Assembly (NCBI GenBank): GCA_028095005.1
Contig: CM051460.1
Coordinates: 155,057,461-155,121,460, forward strand
DNA length: 64,000 bases
Origin: Rhynchospora pubera
Lineage: Eukaryota > Streptophyta > Magnoliopsida > Poales > Cyperaceae
Direction of reading: 5' to 3'
In this document: in pieces, positions 22,280-33,917 of the stretch
Numbering within the stretch: position 1 is the first letter of the stretch
How the letters are laid out: every line of letters starts with the position of its first letter
Notes under the pieces: generated by a model
Databases searched by the model: none
What the model was told of the DNA's origin: nothing
What the model saw: the letters and a program-made list of their open reading frames with translations, nothing else
Position numbers and translations under genes: made by a program

Positions 22280-22800
22280 CGGGCAATGACCTAAATTCAG
22301 TTGAGTTCCGGTATTTGGTTCCTATATGACAATACGAAATTCATGCCTATATATATATATATGCAAATTATTAACGAAATGCAAATAATTTAAAAAAAGA
22401 GAAGTTCATGAAAATATACTTTCAATTGTGTGCCTTCCGATCCGTTGAATCGTGCGACTTATCCGGCCGATGTAAGATCTTCTCCTATTCAATGATATCT
22501 TGAAATATATAAAAAAACAAAAATAACCATTAAATTAATGAAAAAATCGAAATAAATAAGAAAAAAATGTAAAAAATAAATTACGGTTCAAATTTAATTT
22601 TTTTTACCTTAAATCTGCTCTCCTTCTTATTCTCTTTCTAATTATTATTTTTTTAGAATTTTTAGAAATTTTTGGCTATTTTTTTGGAGTGAAGCCACCA
22701 CCACAAATTCGCAATAAATGAGAAGATCAGAAAAGAGTTAAGTGATGCGGCGCTCTAGCTGTGAGTTTGTTGGGATGGGGAGAAGACCTAAATACAGAAC
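22280..22800. other. CACTA-2 right noncoding region
   Basis: AT-rich with a poly-pyrimidine stretch (22590-22690) and no ORF. It lies between the hairpins and the right subterminal repeats and probably contains the TNP2 promoter. Confidence 0.4.
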
Positions 22801-22804
22801 AAAC

Positions 22805-23275
22805 TATTCTGTAACGGTTATTAAAAAATAACCGTTACAGAATCATAAAAATATAAAAAAAAAGCCGTTACAGAATCATAAAAACATTAATAAAATTCGT
22901 GCTAAAATATGTAACGGTTATTAGAAAATAACCGTTACAGAATCATTAAAAAAATAAAAAAACGTTAACCTACCGTAACGGTTATTTGCTAATAACCGTT
23001 ACAGAAGATGGTTGATATTAATATATTTCTTTTTTCTTTTCTGTAACGGTTGATAGATAATAACCGTTACAGAATATAAGAAATCTGTAACGGTTCTAAT
23101 CCAACAACCGTTACAGAAGGTTGATGCATTTTTTCCCTGACCATGACGGAAATGTTATTACGGTTGTTTAATAATAACCGTTACAGATTTGTGGCGCCAA
23201 TTTTCCCGCCTAATGCCTCACTATTCTGTAACGGTTATTTCAAAAACCGTTACAGAAGTGTCGTTACAGAAGGTC
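22805..23275. repeat. CACTA-2 right subterminal palindromes
   Basis: Seven to eight copies of the GTAACGGTTATT palindrome, several with changed centres (for example 22811, 22913, 22976, 23041, 23088, 23158 and 23226), lie directly inside the right terminus. They match the left-end set, as expected for a CACTA element. Confidence 0.85.
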
Positions 23276-24243
23276 CTTTTTCCCGTAGTGAAACCATCAC
23301 ATTTTCACAGTACTTACTGCTGTGAATAAACAAATAATGCACTGTATGGTTAAAGTCCTATTTGTGTGACCCTTTGAGGATTTATGCTATGTTGTCCATG
23401 GAAAATAAATCACTATTTATTTCCAATAATCATAAGCGGTATCTAGCAACACGTTATGATTCCCAATTCGCATAAATAAATAATGTACCAATACAATACT
23501 TCAATCCTGCATAAGAAAATAATATCTTATTATTTTGATTCTTACGTCACATGATATCCTTGTATAATCCAAGATAGGAATGTGTCATTCTTGCAGATTA
23601 CACGTTTCTTGATCTAGAGATGATTGTATAAGTTGCTAGCAAACAATCCATCTCCATCAAGGGGCCCAGTAGATATCATCACTCATTAGGTGTACTAACG
23701 AGGGACATACAGTTATCTTGATGACCAGCTTCTCCCCGCACAATTCAAGAGAACATAAATAAAGTCCGTATAGCAGCCTTTATCAGGAATCAGCGTTAGA
23801 CGATATTTATTGAACCTATCCTCATGTGGAGAAACTGAACCATCTCAAACTCAGAATCAAACACTTATGAAATAAATAATGACACATAACACAATCCATA
23901 TATTTATTTCATTGGGTCATGTCCTGTGCTATGTTCCAGTAACATACACATATGCAATTAAGTTGGTAACTCTTTACCCATGATTTGCAGAACTTAATCA
24001 TTACTTAACTTGCATACAAGTCTTATCTGATAATTAATGTTCCTTGTTAATTATCAAGTCTATGGACTCTTTAGAGATATTATTGTCATTCTTACGAATG
24101 ATCCACAGAGATCTACAATTCAGATCCTCAACCTGAATGATCTGTCAATAATAATCTCTAGGAACAAATGATCAAGCATCATCAATAACATAAACTAATA
24201 TAATAGCTACCAACTGATTGGCATCTAGGACATATCTCTAACA

Positions 24244-24258
24244 ATCTCCCACTTGCCT
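24244..24258 (-). other. Polypurine tract of the young Copia element
   Basis: The minus strand reads GGCAAGTGGGAGAT directly before the 3' LTR start TGTTAGAG. It primes plus-strand DNA synthesis. Confidence 0.8.
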
Positions 24259-27200
24259 AGAGTCAATCAGTAGTGACTTCTAGCCAGTAAAGAACTGAGA
24301 ACGATGCCATATATCTATATATATACATGTCTCGAACCTCAAAAGAAATAATACGCTTAAAGCCAGTTACTCATATGTCCATTACGTATGGATGCTCAAT
24401 AGCATCACGTATACTGCTTAAGGTAGAGGTTATGTTAAAGTGTTCGCTGTGTTCGCGAACCTATCCATTTTTTTTGTTTGAACCTGTACATATATATACT
24501 CTTATATATATGTTCTTGATCATCATCATATAAGATCAAGTGATACTGTCATAGATCATAGTTGGATCACCAATTAGATATTGGATTCTTCAAGACTAAG
24601 CTATGGTTCGAGATGCATAGAATCATATTAGCTTGACTGAGGACTTCTTGATCCAAACTATCCTATTTCGTTGCTTCACAAGTTGCTATGTATTTTACTT
24701 TGGTGACGGAAACGATTGTAATATCCCATTTAGAACACCTTCTAAACTTACAACACCACCTTTAAGCAAAACATGTAGCTCAATTGCGATTATATCAATC
24801 TTTCGAAATCTGGCATCAGTGTAACAACTTACACGAGCTCCTTTTCATCATAACAGATGAAAACATATTTCTCTTTCTCATTAGATACTCGAGAATATCA
24901 TTTGATCATTGCCCAAACATGATTTTCTTGTATCCACTTGATAACTGCTTTGTCACATTCCTTGGATACAACACATTAGGGCATGTGCATAAATGGCGTA
25001 CGTAATGAAACTCGTAATGAAAGAATACTTGAACTGTTTCATGCACTTTTCTCGAGTTGAATTGCAATAAACTGAGTCAAACTCAAGTTATATGCCACAT
25101 GACGCGGTTTGACATCCTTTATTGGAGTCTACCTTTCATGTTTCTAGAATACTTCATCATTATATGCACATTTGCTCAAACCTAACATCCATCATAATCT
25201 ATCTCCATAGATTCTGTTTCTTAGGATTTAGGTAATCTTGTCCAAGAAATCATTCATCAATGAGATCGTGACAATATTCATTTAATCAACGTTATTTCCC
25301 AATTAATATCTAGTTATCTTGTACAATGCAAATAACACAATTATGCTCCCACTGAATATCTTGTCTATACAAGATGATTTTGACGAAGGTCAACTCCTTG
25401 TCTTCCTTGTCAAAATAATTATCCCACAGTGCTCGCTCGATCCATCAATGGATCCTTGAAACACGCATATGTTCCTAGCAATACATCAATCAAGACCTCG
25501 ATTTGTGTCATATACATAGCATCTTTCTTCATTCAACCAATGAAGATGGTTTTGATGTATCTTTCCACATATCAATATATATGAAATGCAACTACTGCTA
25601 GAATGATCTTTATTAATTGACTTATACATAGCTACAAACGAGAAACCGTGCTTTGTATATAGTCAACTCGCCATCGACTTAGACATAGCAACAAGCGTGA
25701 AGCTGTGCTTTGTACATAGTCGACTTGCCATCCATGTCAATCTTTCCTTTAAAGATATGAAAGTTCTTGACGAATTGCTCCTTCATGAACATCAACAAAG
25801 GTCTATACCTTGTTGTTACACATGGATTGCACTTAAAGATCACATGGATTTAAACCATACTGGTGGAATCAGGTACTTCCATCGGTTCTTTAATTATCAA
25901 CGGATCCTCATATGCCAGGTACGAGGTTGTCATGATGTCTATGCACATTTCGGTTAGACAATCACTTTCGTTGATCTTTTGTAGGATTAGTGCTCGAGAT
26001 TCCTGAACTATTTTCACAACGACTTGCAGAATAAGTTCTTGATCCTCATATATATTGAGTTTCTCAAACATCATCAGCTCATGAGATGTTTAAGTCATCA
26101 TTAGTAGCGAGCGTGCTCATGAACTTCTTCCTTTCACAACGACTTGCGAATGAAGTTCCGCTCAGCTCCCACTAAGCACCATGTATGGAGTGGGAAGTTT
26201 CCCACAAGGGTACTTCTTATAGTGACGCATAAACTCTTTTATGTTCACCTTACTCCCACTACTTCTTCTTGAGAACGTTATTCTCCAAGATTACGTCATG
26301 ATGAGCAACAACTAGTTTGTTTTTATCATGCTCGTAGAAGTAGCACCTTTCAATTAATTTAAGGCATCCTACAAAACATTAAGCATCCTATTTGGGTCTA
26401 AGCTTATCAATCAACAAACTTTGAAATAAGCTCCTTAACACCAAATCTTGAGAAACAATGTACTTAGGGATCAAATCCCATAAGACATCTTTCTCAATGG
26501 ACTTCGACAGAATATCATTCAGTGTAAACAGAATTGTCCTCAAACATGAATCCCTAATATGAGTTGATTAAGTCAATTCGATTCATTACTGATCGAACTA
26601 TATCAAATAAAGTTCGATACCTCCATTCTTAGACACACTATACTAATATAGTGTTCCTAATGGAGTGAGTTATGAAACTATTTTCACACTCTTTAGATAA
26701 TGGATCAAATCATATGACTTAGCTATTTACCATGATTAATTGTAAGACTATTACCTTTCCTGAATGATCTTTCAACTTCACTCTTGAACTCCTTTGAACT
26801 TGTCAAAAAATTCACACTTATACCTTATCAAATAGATATGTTAATATCTACTATGATCGATGGCTAAGTGGTAAAGTCTCAACAACCGTTCATTACACAA
26901 GTACTTATAGGTCTACATACATCGACATGTATAAGTCCTAATCAAGTCACTTGTCCTTAAACCTTTATAGGTCAAAGGCACTTTTGTCATCTGATAAACA
27001 TGATCCGCATATCTCAATTGATTCGCAATCGAATTGATCCACGAGCTCTACGTTATGTAGACTTTCTTAATGCGACTCTCGTTTATGACTAAGCGGTCAT
27101 TTCACACGAAAGTCAAATACTTTATGTGAAGTCTTACGCATCTTATTTGTCATTCAAAAATCATTTATCCATTTCAAGCATATTCAAGCAATAGGCATGA

Positions 27201-30200
27201 AATCATATAAACAAATCCATAATAAAAGAACATCGCTCGTCTTTTACAAAATATAATCATCCATCATCTATATGAATAGAGATAAAGTTTTAGGATGTAA
27301 GGAACGAGGTACTTGACCTACAATTTCTATAAGTAAAGATAACTCTACGTATCCAATGATAGTGGTTTAAGAGAATAAACCATTTCCTTATACGGAGTTC
27401 ACTTCACTACTCTCGAATATTCTCATATTCTTCATTGCTTACACATTTCACTAAATGCGAGCTCATGAACTAGTACCCAGTTACTAGTGTGAATTAGAGA
27501 CAGCGAGATAATTTGAACGACAAATACTCTCGAAGTGTTAGAACATTTCCAACACGATAATCATGGTACTTCGGACATCCTTTCAAGCGCCTCCATAAAC
27601 GGCAAATGAAACATCTTATGTGACACATGGTCACAATTGAGGGTCTCGAAGTCTCGACTCATACTTAAGCGAAGTATTTCTTAAATACTCAGTTAATTAT
27701 AATTTGCTCAAACAAGTTTACGAACTGTAACATAATATCCTTCATTTAATTAGGAAGAGATCGTATGACAATATCAACAATTCTTGATATCGAAGATCTT
27801 GATATCTCTAGTTGCCAATTAGCTGCTCAAACCTTTCAGTTCGCAAGCCAATGGAACTTTCATGTACCTTCTTAAAAGAAGTTTCTCTTACTTAATTCAT
27901 GCTCCATTACTCGATCATAAATGATTGAGTCAACATCTACTTTCTCTAAGAACTCATTCTTAAGTAAGTGGATGCGAGCGTAGGAGTCAAATCTAGTCCG
28001 TATGAATTTTCTAATCCAAAGGTCTAGAGATCCTAAAATGAGGATATCGACATTCTCTTTATTGAATAACTTTTCGTAAAAGTCAATCAATCATTGCGAT
28101 TCTACGTTTGAGAAGTTGAGGAAATAAATTGGGAATTAACATACTCAAGTTTCTCTTCACTAAGAACATGTCTTAGGAATCGGTACTACTTCTCCAAGTA
28201 AGTTCCTTTAGAAACGAGCTTGTTCTATTTCAAAGATTGATCGCAACACATTTAGTATCTATAACAATTTCAATTCAAGGTCATTTAGCTTATGCAATGT
28301 TTTATTTATAATATTAAACAAAACTCCCACTACATTTATTTAATGTCCCAAATGTAGTCGGTTTCCAAGATCCCCATTTTCATCAAGTAGAGCCTGCTAT
28401 GGTACGTCACTCTACCTAACTAGACAAGATAGGTTCTCCAACCAATCATATCAACCATATGACTCTTGGTTTGTGAATATCTATATATTTACAAACTTCG
28501 CCCCGATGTCCAAACTCTAGTTGGGTCCATCGATAAGCAACTTCTTTCTATTTGCTCCTAACAAATCTTATTTGTACCCCTACTTTCGAGTGACAACCAT
28601 GACGTCCGCTTGGGCGGACCGCGCCATGAGAGGGCAAACGACGTGAAGGGGATAGAGAGAAGGAGGGCGGTCGGCTTAATCAAATTAATGGGACATTTAT
28701 TATGCGACTTTGTTTGGTGGTCGTGTCAACATACACCCATACCTATCCTATGACATTTCATAGCATTCAAACAATCACGTAATTACATGCATCTCAAAAA
28801 CACAAACATTGTTGTGGGTTTGTATGGCTCCAGCTTGCATATTAATCTTCACTGCATCTTCATGTAGTAAGACTAATCTAAACCAAGCCTCCCACTAATT
28901 ATCTAGATCCTATCTAATAATTAATAGAAATAAATACATGTGTAAAAGTCCTAATTCCCTCCTAGGCCTTAGGGGCATGCAAGCCTCACAAGTTACATTA
29001 AAATTAATCAAAATTAATTAATGGCACCAAAGGCCGCATTACACACATTCACACATGCATACAATTACAAACCACAAGGCATTGAAATCTTGAGCCATAC
29101 TAAACCCACGATCCTCCTACAAAAACGAGTTAGCACATATACAATATACATGTTTCACTTGTTTATAATTAACTTTATTAATTAGAATCTTTGTGTATGC
29201 TCGTCGCTCGTTTTACAAATGCAAAAGAGGTTTAACATTACAACTATTTGTTTAAACCTTTGAAAATTAATCCAACAATTCAGAACAGAAAGGAAGGTAT
29301 TAAAGGAGTATTCTAATTAACATTTCAACTAACTTGATTAATTAGAATATATTTTAACTAATTAAAATAAATAATTTGGGACCCGATAAAATCTAATATT
29401 TTTCAGTCACCAAAAAATCCGAAATAAATCTAGAGAACTCCTTACAATGAGTGCAACTACCAGTAAAAATTTCATGAAGAGATCATTTACCATCAGGGAG
29501 AATAAAAAAAAGACAAATCCTGATATTGTGCGCGAAACACCGTTATCAGATTTTCTGTTTTTCATCTCAACCTTTTGATCTAAAGGACCATCTTCCTTAC
29601 AGATTCCATATAAACAATTTATACAGAAAACTTAGCATATGCAGTTGGCTATCTATTCATGGAAAAATAACCAGAAAGGTCTATTCAAAATAATCGAGTT
29701 AAATGCCATACAAGTAACAAGTCCTGTTCTGAAACAGACTGACGACGGAAAAATTTTGATCTAGTTGAAGCATCAAACCTTAATGAAAAATTATGAAACT
29801 AATTTTCACAGATTCCTAACTCAAAATAGAACAATCCTATTCAGACACTTTTCTATAAAAGTATTTTAATAATTACGGTTCATCAAAACAAGCAACTTGA
29901 TTGGAAAAACAGATCTAACGATTTCTTTCCTTTTTATACTTGAACACCCATTTAAAATCTGAAATATGTAACAATTTACATATATCCAGAAAGAGCATCA
30001 AATTTAGAATAAATCTAGCCAAAATATACAGATAGCTATTTTCCAAAAATACGTTCTTTTTTCTAAACAATCAGAACTATGCAGCAGAACGGCAGATCTG
30101 CGCACCGTTACCGTTTAATTCACTAAAAATTCATAACTACTTATAAAATAGTGAAACCAGCGCCAAAAGAACCGCGACTCAAAGATCTATAACTTTCAGT

Positions 30201-30358
30201 AAGAAAGAAAAAATTTCAGAGAGATATGCATCACGAAAATTAAGCAACAATTCAGAAAAACAGATTTTTCAAAACAGCAAACATACACATCACTAATTAA
30301 CTTCGTTAATTACTAATCTCTTGATTTAAAAATGTTAAACGTTTGAAAGACGACCAGC
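24259..30358 (-). pseudogene. Decayed Copia gag-pol interior
   Basis: About 6.1 kb with no ORF longer than about 75 codons. On the minus strand, near 24640-24760, the pieces CSKWDITIVSVTKVKYIATC and DSLDQEVL are broken relatives of the Copia RNase H region. Further pieces match the plus-strand copy at 7056-8133 block by block. Stops and frameshifts are everywhere, in contrast to LTRs that differ by only about 0.5%. A short open piece at 26074-25850 (74 codons) has no family I can name. Proteins for its last move must have come from another element. Confidence 0.75.
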
Positions 30359-30370
30359 GCTCTGATACCA
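30359..30370 (-). other. Primer binding site, initiator tRNA-Met
   Basis: TGGTATCAGAGC on the minus strand lies one base downstream of the 5' LTR end (GAGTTCCTAACA). It is the standard Copia primer site in plants. Confidence 0.95.
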
Positions 30371-30371
30371 C

Positions 30372-32174
30372 TGTTAGGAACTCAAGTCCTTTGCGTAGTT
30401 TTAATTTTTTATTAACAATTAATAAGCGTTTAACAATTGCAATTAACGGATCTAGTCAAACAAACGATTTAACATTTAAATCAAGACGTGTAGAAGGTTA
30501 CCTCTTCTAGTATCGTAACTAGAAGGTTCGAACCCTTTGATTTGGAGTCGGTGGCGTGCTCGTCTCCACCACCAAATCGCCGGCAACCACCTCGAGTCCA
30601 CCAAGGAGATTAACCACCTTCTCCACCTCTTGTGCTAGCAAGAAGGAGAAAATAGCTAATCCTTTATTGCTTGCCTTTCTTCCAATTAATCTCTATTAAA
30701 TGAAGATGGCTAACACTCAACACATAAGCACCTAATGCAAGTTATTAGAGATAATTTTCAGAACTGAAAAATTTTCTCTCTAATTGAGATTGGCGGCCAC
30801 GGGAAAGGACAAAAAGGAAATTATATTAGGTCAAAAAAATTCCTTTGGCCGAAAATCATTTTCTCTTTTTATACTTCATTTTATTCCCTTTTTTAAATGT
30901 AACTAATTACATTTAAATGGCCGGCCCCTAATGGCCATAAATGGGCTAATTAGTCCAACTAATTATGCTGCCATTTAACACATATTAAATCTTATATTTA
31001 ATGGGCATTTTAATTGCATTCCATTGGGCTCAATTAGACTTGATAAATTAGGCCTGCTTATTTAATATAATTCTCACGACTATATTAAATATTGTTGAAC
31101 AAGAATAATTATTAACTCATTAATAACTATTTTAGAATTAGCATGTACATTAAAATATTTCTATATGATCCTTTTGATTTAATTAATTATAACGGTTCGC
31201 AACGGTATATAATTAATTAATCAAACCATCACATTTTCACAGTACTTACTGCTGTGAATAAACAAATAATGCACTGTATGGTTAAAGTCCTATTTGTGTG
31301 ACCCTTTGAGGATTTATGCTATGTTGCCATGGAAAATAAATCACTATTTATTTCCAATAATCATAAGCGGTATCTAGCAACACGTTATGATTCCCAATTC
31401 GCATAAATAAATACTGTACCAATACAATACTTCAATCCTGCATAAGAAAATAATATCTTATTGTTTTGATTCTTACGTCACATGATATCCTTGTATAATC
31501 CAAGATAGGAATGTGTCATTCTTGCAGATTACACGTTTCTTGATCTAGAGATGATTGTATAAGTTGCTAGCAAACAATCCATCTCCATCAAGGGGCCCAG
31601 TAGATATCATCACTCATTAGGTGTACTAACGAGGGACATACGGTTATCTTGATGACCAGCTTCTCCCCGCACAATTCAAGAGAACATAAATAAAGTCCGT
31701 ATAGCAGCCTTTATCAGGAATCAGCGTTAGACGATATTTATTGAACCTATCCTCATGTGGAGAAACTGAACCATCTCAAACTCAGAATCAAACACTTATG
31801 AAATAAATAATGACACATAACACAATCCATATATTTATTTCATTGGGTCATGTCCTGTGCTATGTTCTAGTAACATACACATATGCAATTAAGTTGGTAA
31901 CTCTTTACCCATGATTTGCAGAACTTAATCATTACTTAACTTGCATACAAGTCTTATCTGATAATTAATGTTCCTTGTTAATTATCAAGACTATGGACTC
32001 TTTAGAGATATTATTGTCATTCTTACGAATGATCCACAGAGATCTACAATTCAGATCCTCAACCTGAATGATCTGTCAATAATAATCTCTAGGAACAAAT
32101 GATCAAGCATCATCAATAACATAAACTAATATAATAGCTACCAACTGATTGGCATCTAGGACATATCTCTAACA
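30372..32174 (-). repeat. 5' LTR of the young Copia element, intact
   Basis: 1803 bp, starting TGTTAGAGATATGTCC and ending CCTAACA on the minus strand. It preserves the site into which CACTA-2 inserted in its sister LTR (31220-31232). Confidence 0.95.
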
Positions 32175-32179
32175 AAACC
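32175..32179 (+). repeat. Target-site duplication AAACC, right copy
   Basis: It matches 9828-9832 exactly and directly follows the 5' LTR. Confidence 0.9.
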
Positions 32180-32207
32180 CACTCCTAGTTAGCAGTGGAC
32201 CCGGATC

Positions 32208-32367
32208 CCGTGTAGCGCGGCAAGCGTGTAGCGCACTCCTCGAGCCGTCCGATTTGATTTTGACGGTCAATTTTTTTCGAACCTTACAATCCGGAAAAAA
32301 TTAGGGGCCATTTATCCTAGATCTGACGGTCAGATCTGGTGCGCTACACAGGTGCCGTGCGGCACTA
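32208..32367. mobile_element. Small inverted-repeat (MITE-like) element
   Basis: The left arm CCGTGTAGCGCGGCAAGC with a second GTGTAGCGCACT is mirrored on the right by GGTGCGCTACACAGGTGCCG. It is about 160 bp and noncoding, with an internal palindrome around AGATCTGACGGTCAGATCT. No clear target duplication was found. Confidence 0.45.
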
Positions 32368-32860
32368 GATCTAAATTCGTTAGCAGTTAGCACACTCTCA
32401 TGCCTAGCGGCGCACATGGGCTGGCCCCCCTATCTAGCTTTGGATACAGATTTAGCAATCTCAAATTCATTTTTTATATTTTGTTTCAGCTGCTGGTATG
32501 ATATATGTGATATATACATCTGGATATACCAAATGTTTTTGGTTATCAAAAACCGTTTTGATTTTTGTTAAAAAATTAAATTGGATTAAGCTTTGATTGC
32601 AAATAGAAAAAAATTTGACATAACTATAGAAGTTGCATCTCTGTGTTAAATTCTTCAGTATGTAATTAATATACCTTTGTCGACGAAAAATAAAGGTGAA
32701 GAAAGAGTATTGACTATTCATGCTGCACGGACGAATCATCAATTTGTCAAATATCATCATCTTAAACGCCCCTCTTATTCTGACCATTTTTTTTAATGAA
32801 ATATTCTGACCAATTTTATTCATCCAAATAGCGACAAAGGAATTTTCTTGTCTTCTCCAT

Positions 32861-33049
32861 GGCTGTGTTTGGATGGTGGGAAGTGGGGAGAAGGAATAAG
32901 GAATAAGGAATTTTTTTCAATAAATTTATTCCTAATCATCCAAACTCTTCACAAAAGTTACACACTTCCCAATAAATTTACCCCTTCCCAATAAATTTTT
33001 TCCCTTCTTTCTTCTTCCTACCTTATTCTCAACACATCCAAACGGAGCC
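32861..33049. mobile_element. MITE-like element, copy 1 (GGCTGTGTTTGGATG ends)
   Basis: The left end GGCTGTGTTTGGATG and right end CATCCAAACGGAGCC are inverted repeats. The body is purine-rich on the left and pyrimidine-rich on the right. It is about 189 bp, noncoding, and resembles the copy at 33772-33917. I could not settle the target duplication or superfamily. Confidence 0.6.
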
Positions 33050-33771
33050 ACATGTGATGCGCTGCTAGCCTAGATATTCTATATTTTTATTTGAATATAA
33101 TTTTTTTATTTGCTGCTTAGTTCGTAATTTCATCCCATCCCGATCAGATCAGTCATCAGAGACTTGTTTGAACTTCTACATTATCTATCAAACGTGTTCA
33201 TAAAGAAAAACAACCTTGAATCTTTCATGTATTTAATTTGTTCGCCTGAAATCGGACATATGCAACGTGCCTTGTGCTTATGCACATTTATTTAATTTGA
33301 ATGATTAGATATATGGATTTTAAAAAGCACGTTTCAAATTGAATGATTTAGATTAATCTAATGATAAGTATTTTTTCTATTAAATTTTGAGATGTTACTA
33401 TTATATAAATCAAATTTAATCTGTACTGTCCGGTGAAATCTTACAAGAGATCTAAATTTACCGTATTGAAGTAGTATGATAATACAAGTCTAGGTAATTG
33501 ATTGCTGCAACGTATGATTCTTTTCATTCATGCGCTAGCTTTTCAATTACTATCATCGAAATAACCGACGAATATGATATATGATATATCAATGGTTAAT
33601 TGGTTATATATAGTAATAGACCTAGACGCCTAGGGGTGCTAGGGCCAGTATTTTGTGAATCAGGAAAAGAAAATCAAACAACAAAATACGATTATTTTTT
33701 TCCTCATTATTGATGGGTTTCATAAAACCAATTTGAATGTAAAAACATGCCTATGGTCATTGCGCATCAAT
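33050..33771. other. AT-rich intergenic DNA
   Basis: No ORF of note, no repeat and no RNA gene is recognised. Confidence 0.4.
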
Positions 33772-33917
33772 GGATGCGTTTGGATCGTTGGAAGAAAGAA
33801 GAAGAAGAAAAAAAAAATTACAAACAATCCAAACTCTTCACAAAATTACACACTTCCCAATACTTCTTCCCACTTCTTCTCTTCTTCCCTTCTTCCCACA
33901 CCTATCCAAACGGAGCC
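33772..33917. mobile_element. MITE-like element, copy 2
   Basis: The left end GGATGCGTTTGGATCG and right end CTATCCAAACGGAGCC are inverted, with an AAGAAGAAG / CTTCTTCCC body. It belongs to the same family as 32861-33049 but is shorter. Confidence 0.55.

Larger units (their letters stand above)
10686..23290 (-). mobile_element. CACTA-2: complete 12,605-bp CACTA transposon inside a Copia LTR
   Basis: The left end is CACTATGCGAAATTTTGG (10686 on). The right end, read inward on the minus strand, is CACTACGGGAAAAAGGACC. The target duplication is AAA (10683-10685 and 23291-23293), and the undisturbed site ATCAAACCATCAC is present at 31220-31232 in the other LTR. Genes read right to left: TNP2 (21908 to 17329), two small ORFs, then the Ulp1-type gene (14769 to 11405), the same order as in CACTA-1. 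AACGG-type palindromes fill both ends and a central block. Each main gene contains one in-frame stop, so this copy is probably not autonomous, although the intact target site shows that it moved recently. Confidence 0.93.
9833..24243 (-). repeat. 3' LTR of the young Copia element, interrupted by CACTA-2
   Basis: The left piece is 9833-10685 (853 bp). The right piece is 23294-24243 (950 bp), following the AAA target copy at 23291-23293. Together they make 1803 bp, the same length as the intact LTR at 30372-32174, to which they are almost identical. The two single-base indels I see are one in each direction, which explains the equal length. Confidence 0.92.
9833..32174 (-). mobile_element. Young Copia LTR retrotransposon (minus strand) split by CACTA-2
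   Basis: Two 1803-bp LTRs bound it. The 5' LTR is 30372-32174; the 3' LTR is 9833-10685 plus 23294-24243, interrupted by CACTA-2. Matching AAACC duplications flank it. A primer site complementary to initiator tRNA-Met (TGGTATCAGAGC on the minus strand, 30359-30370) lies one base from the 5' LTR, and a polypurine tract abuts the 3' LTR. Without the insertion and its target copy the element is about 9.7 kb. I count roughly ten substitutions and two one-base indels between the LTRs, about 0.5%, so it inserted recently. Its roughly 6.1-kb interior has no long ORF. Confidence 0.92.

Noticed and set aside
32467..32823. 118-codon minus-strand ORF in the AT-rich region
   Set aside because: It has no domain or gene-like codon pattern, and it lies between MITE-like elements.
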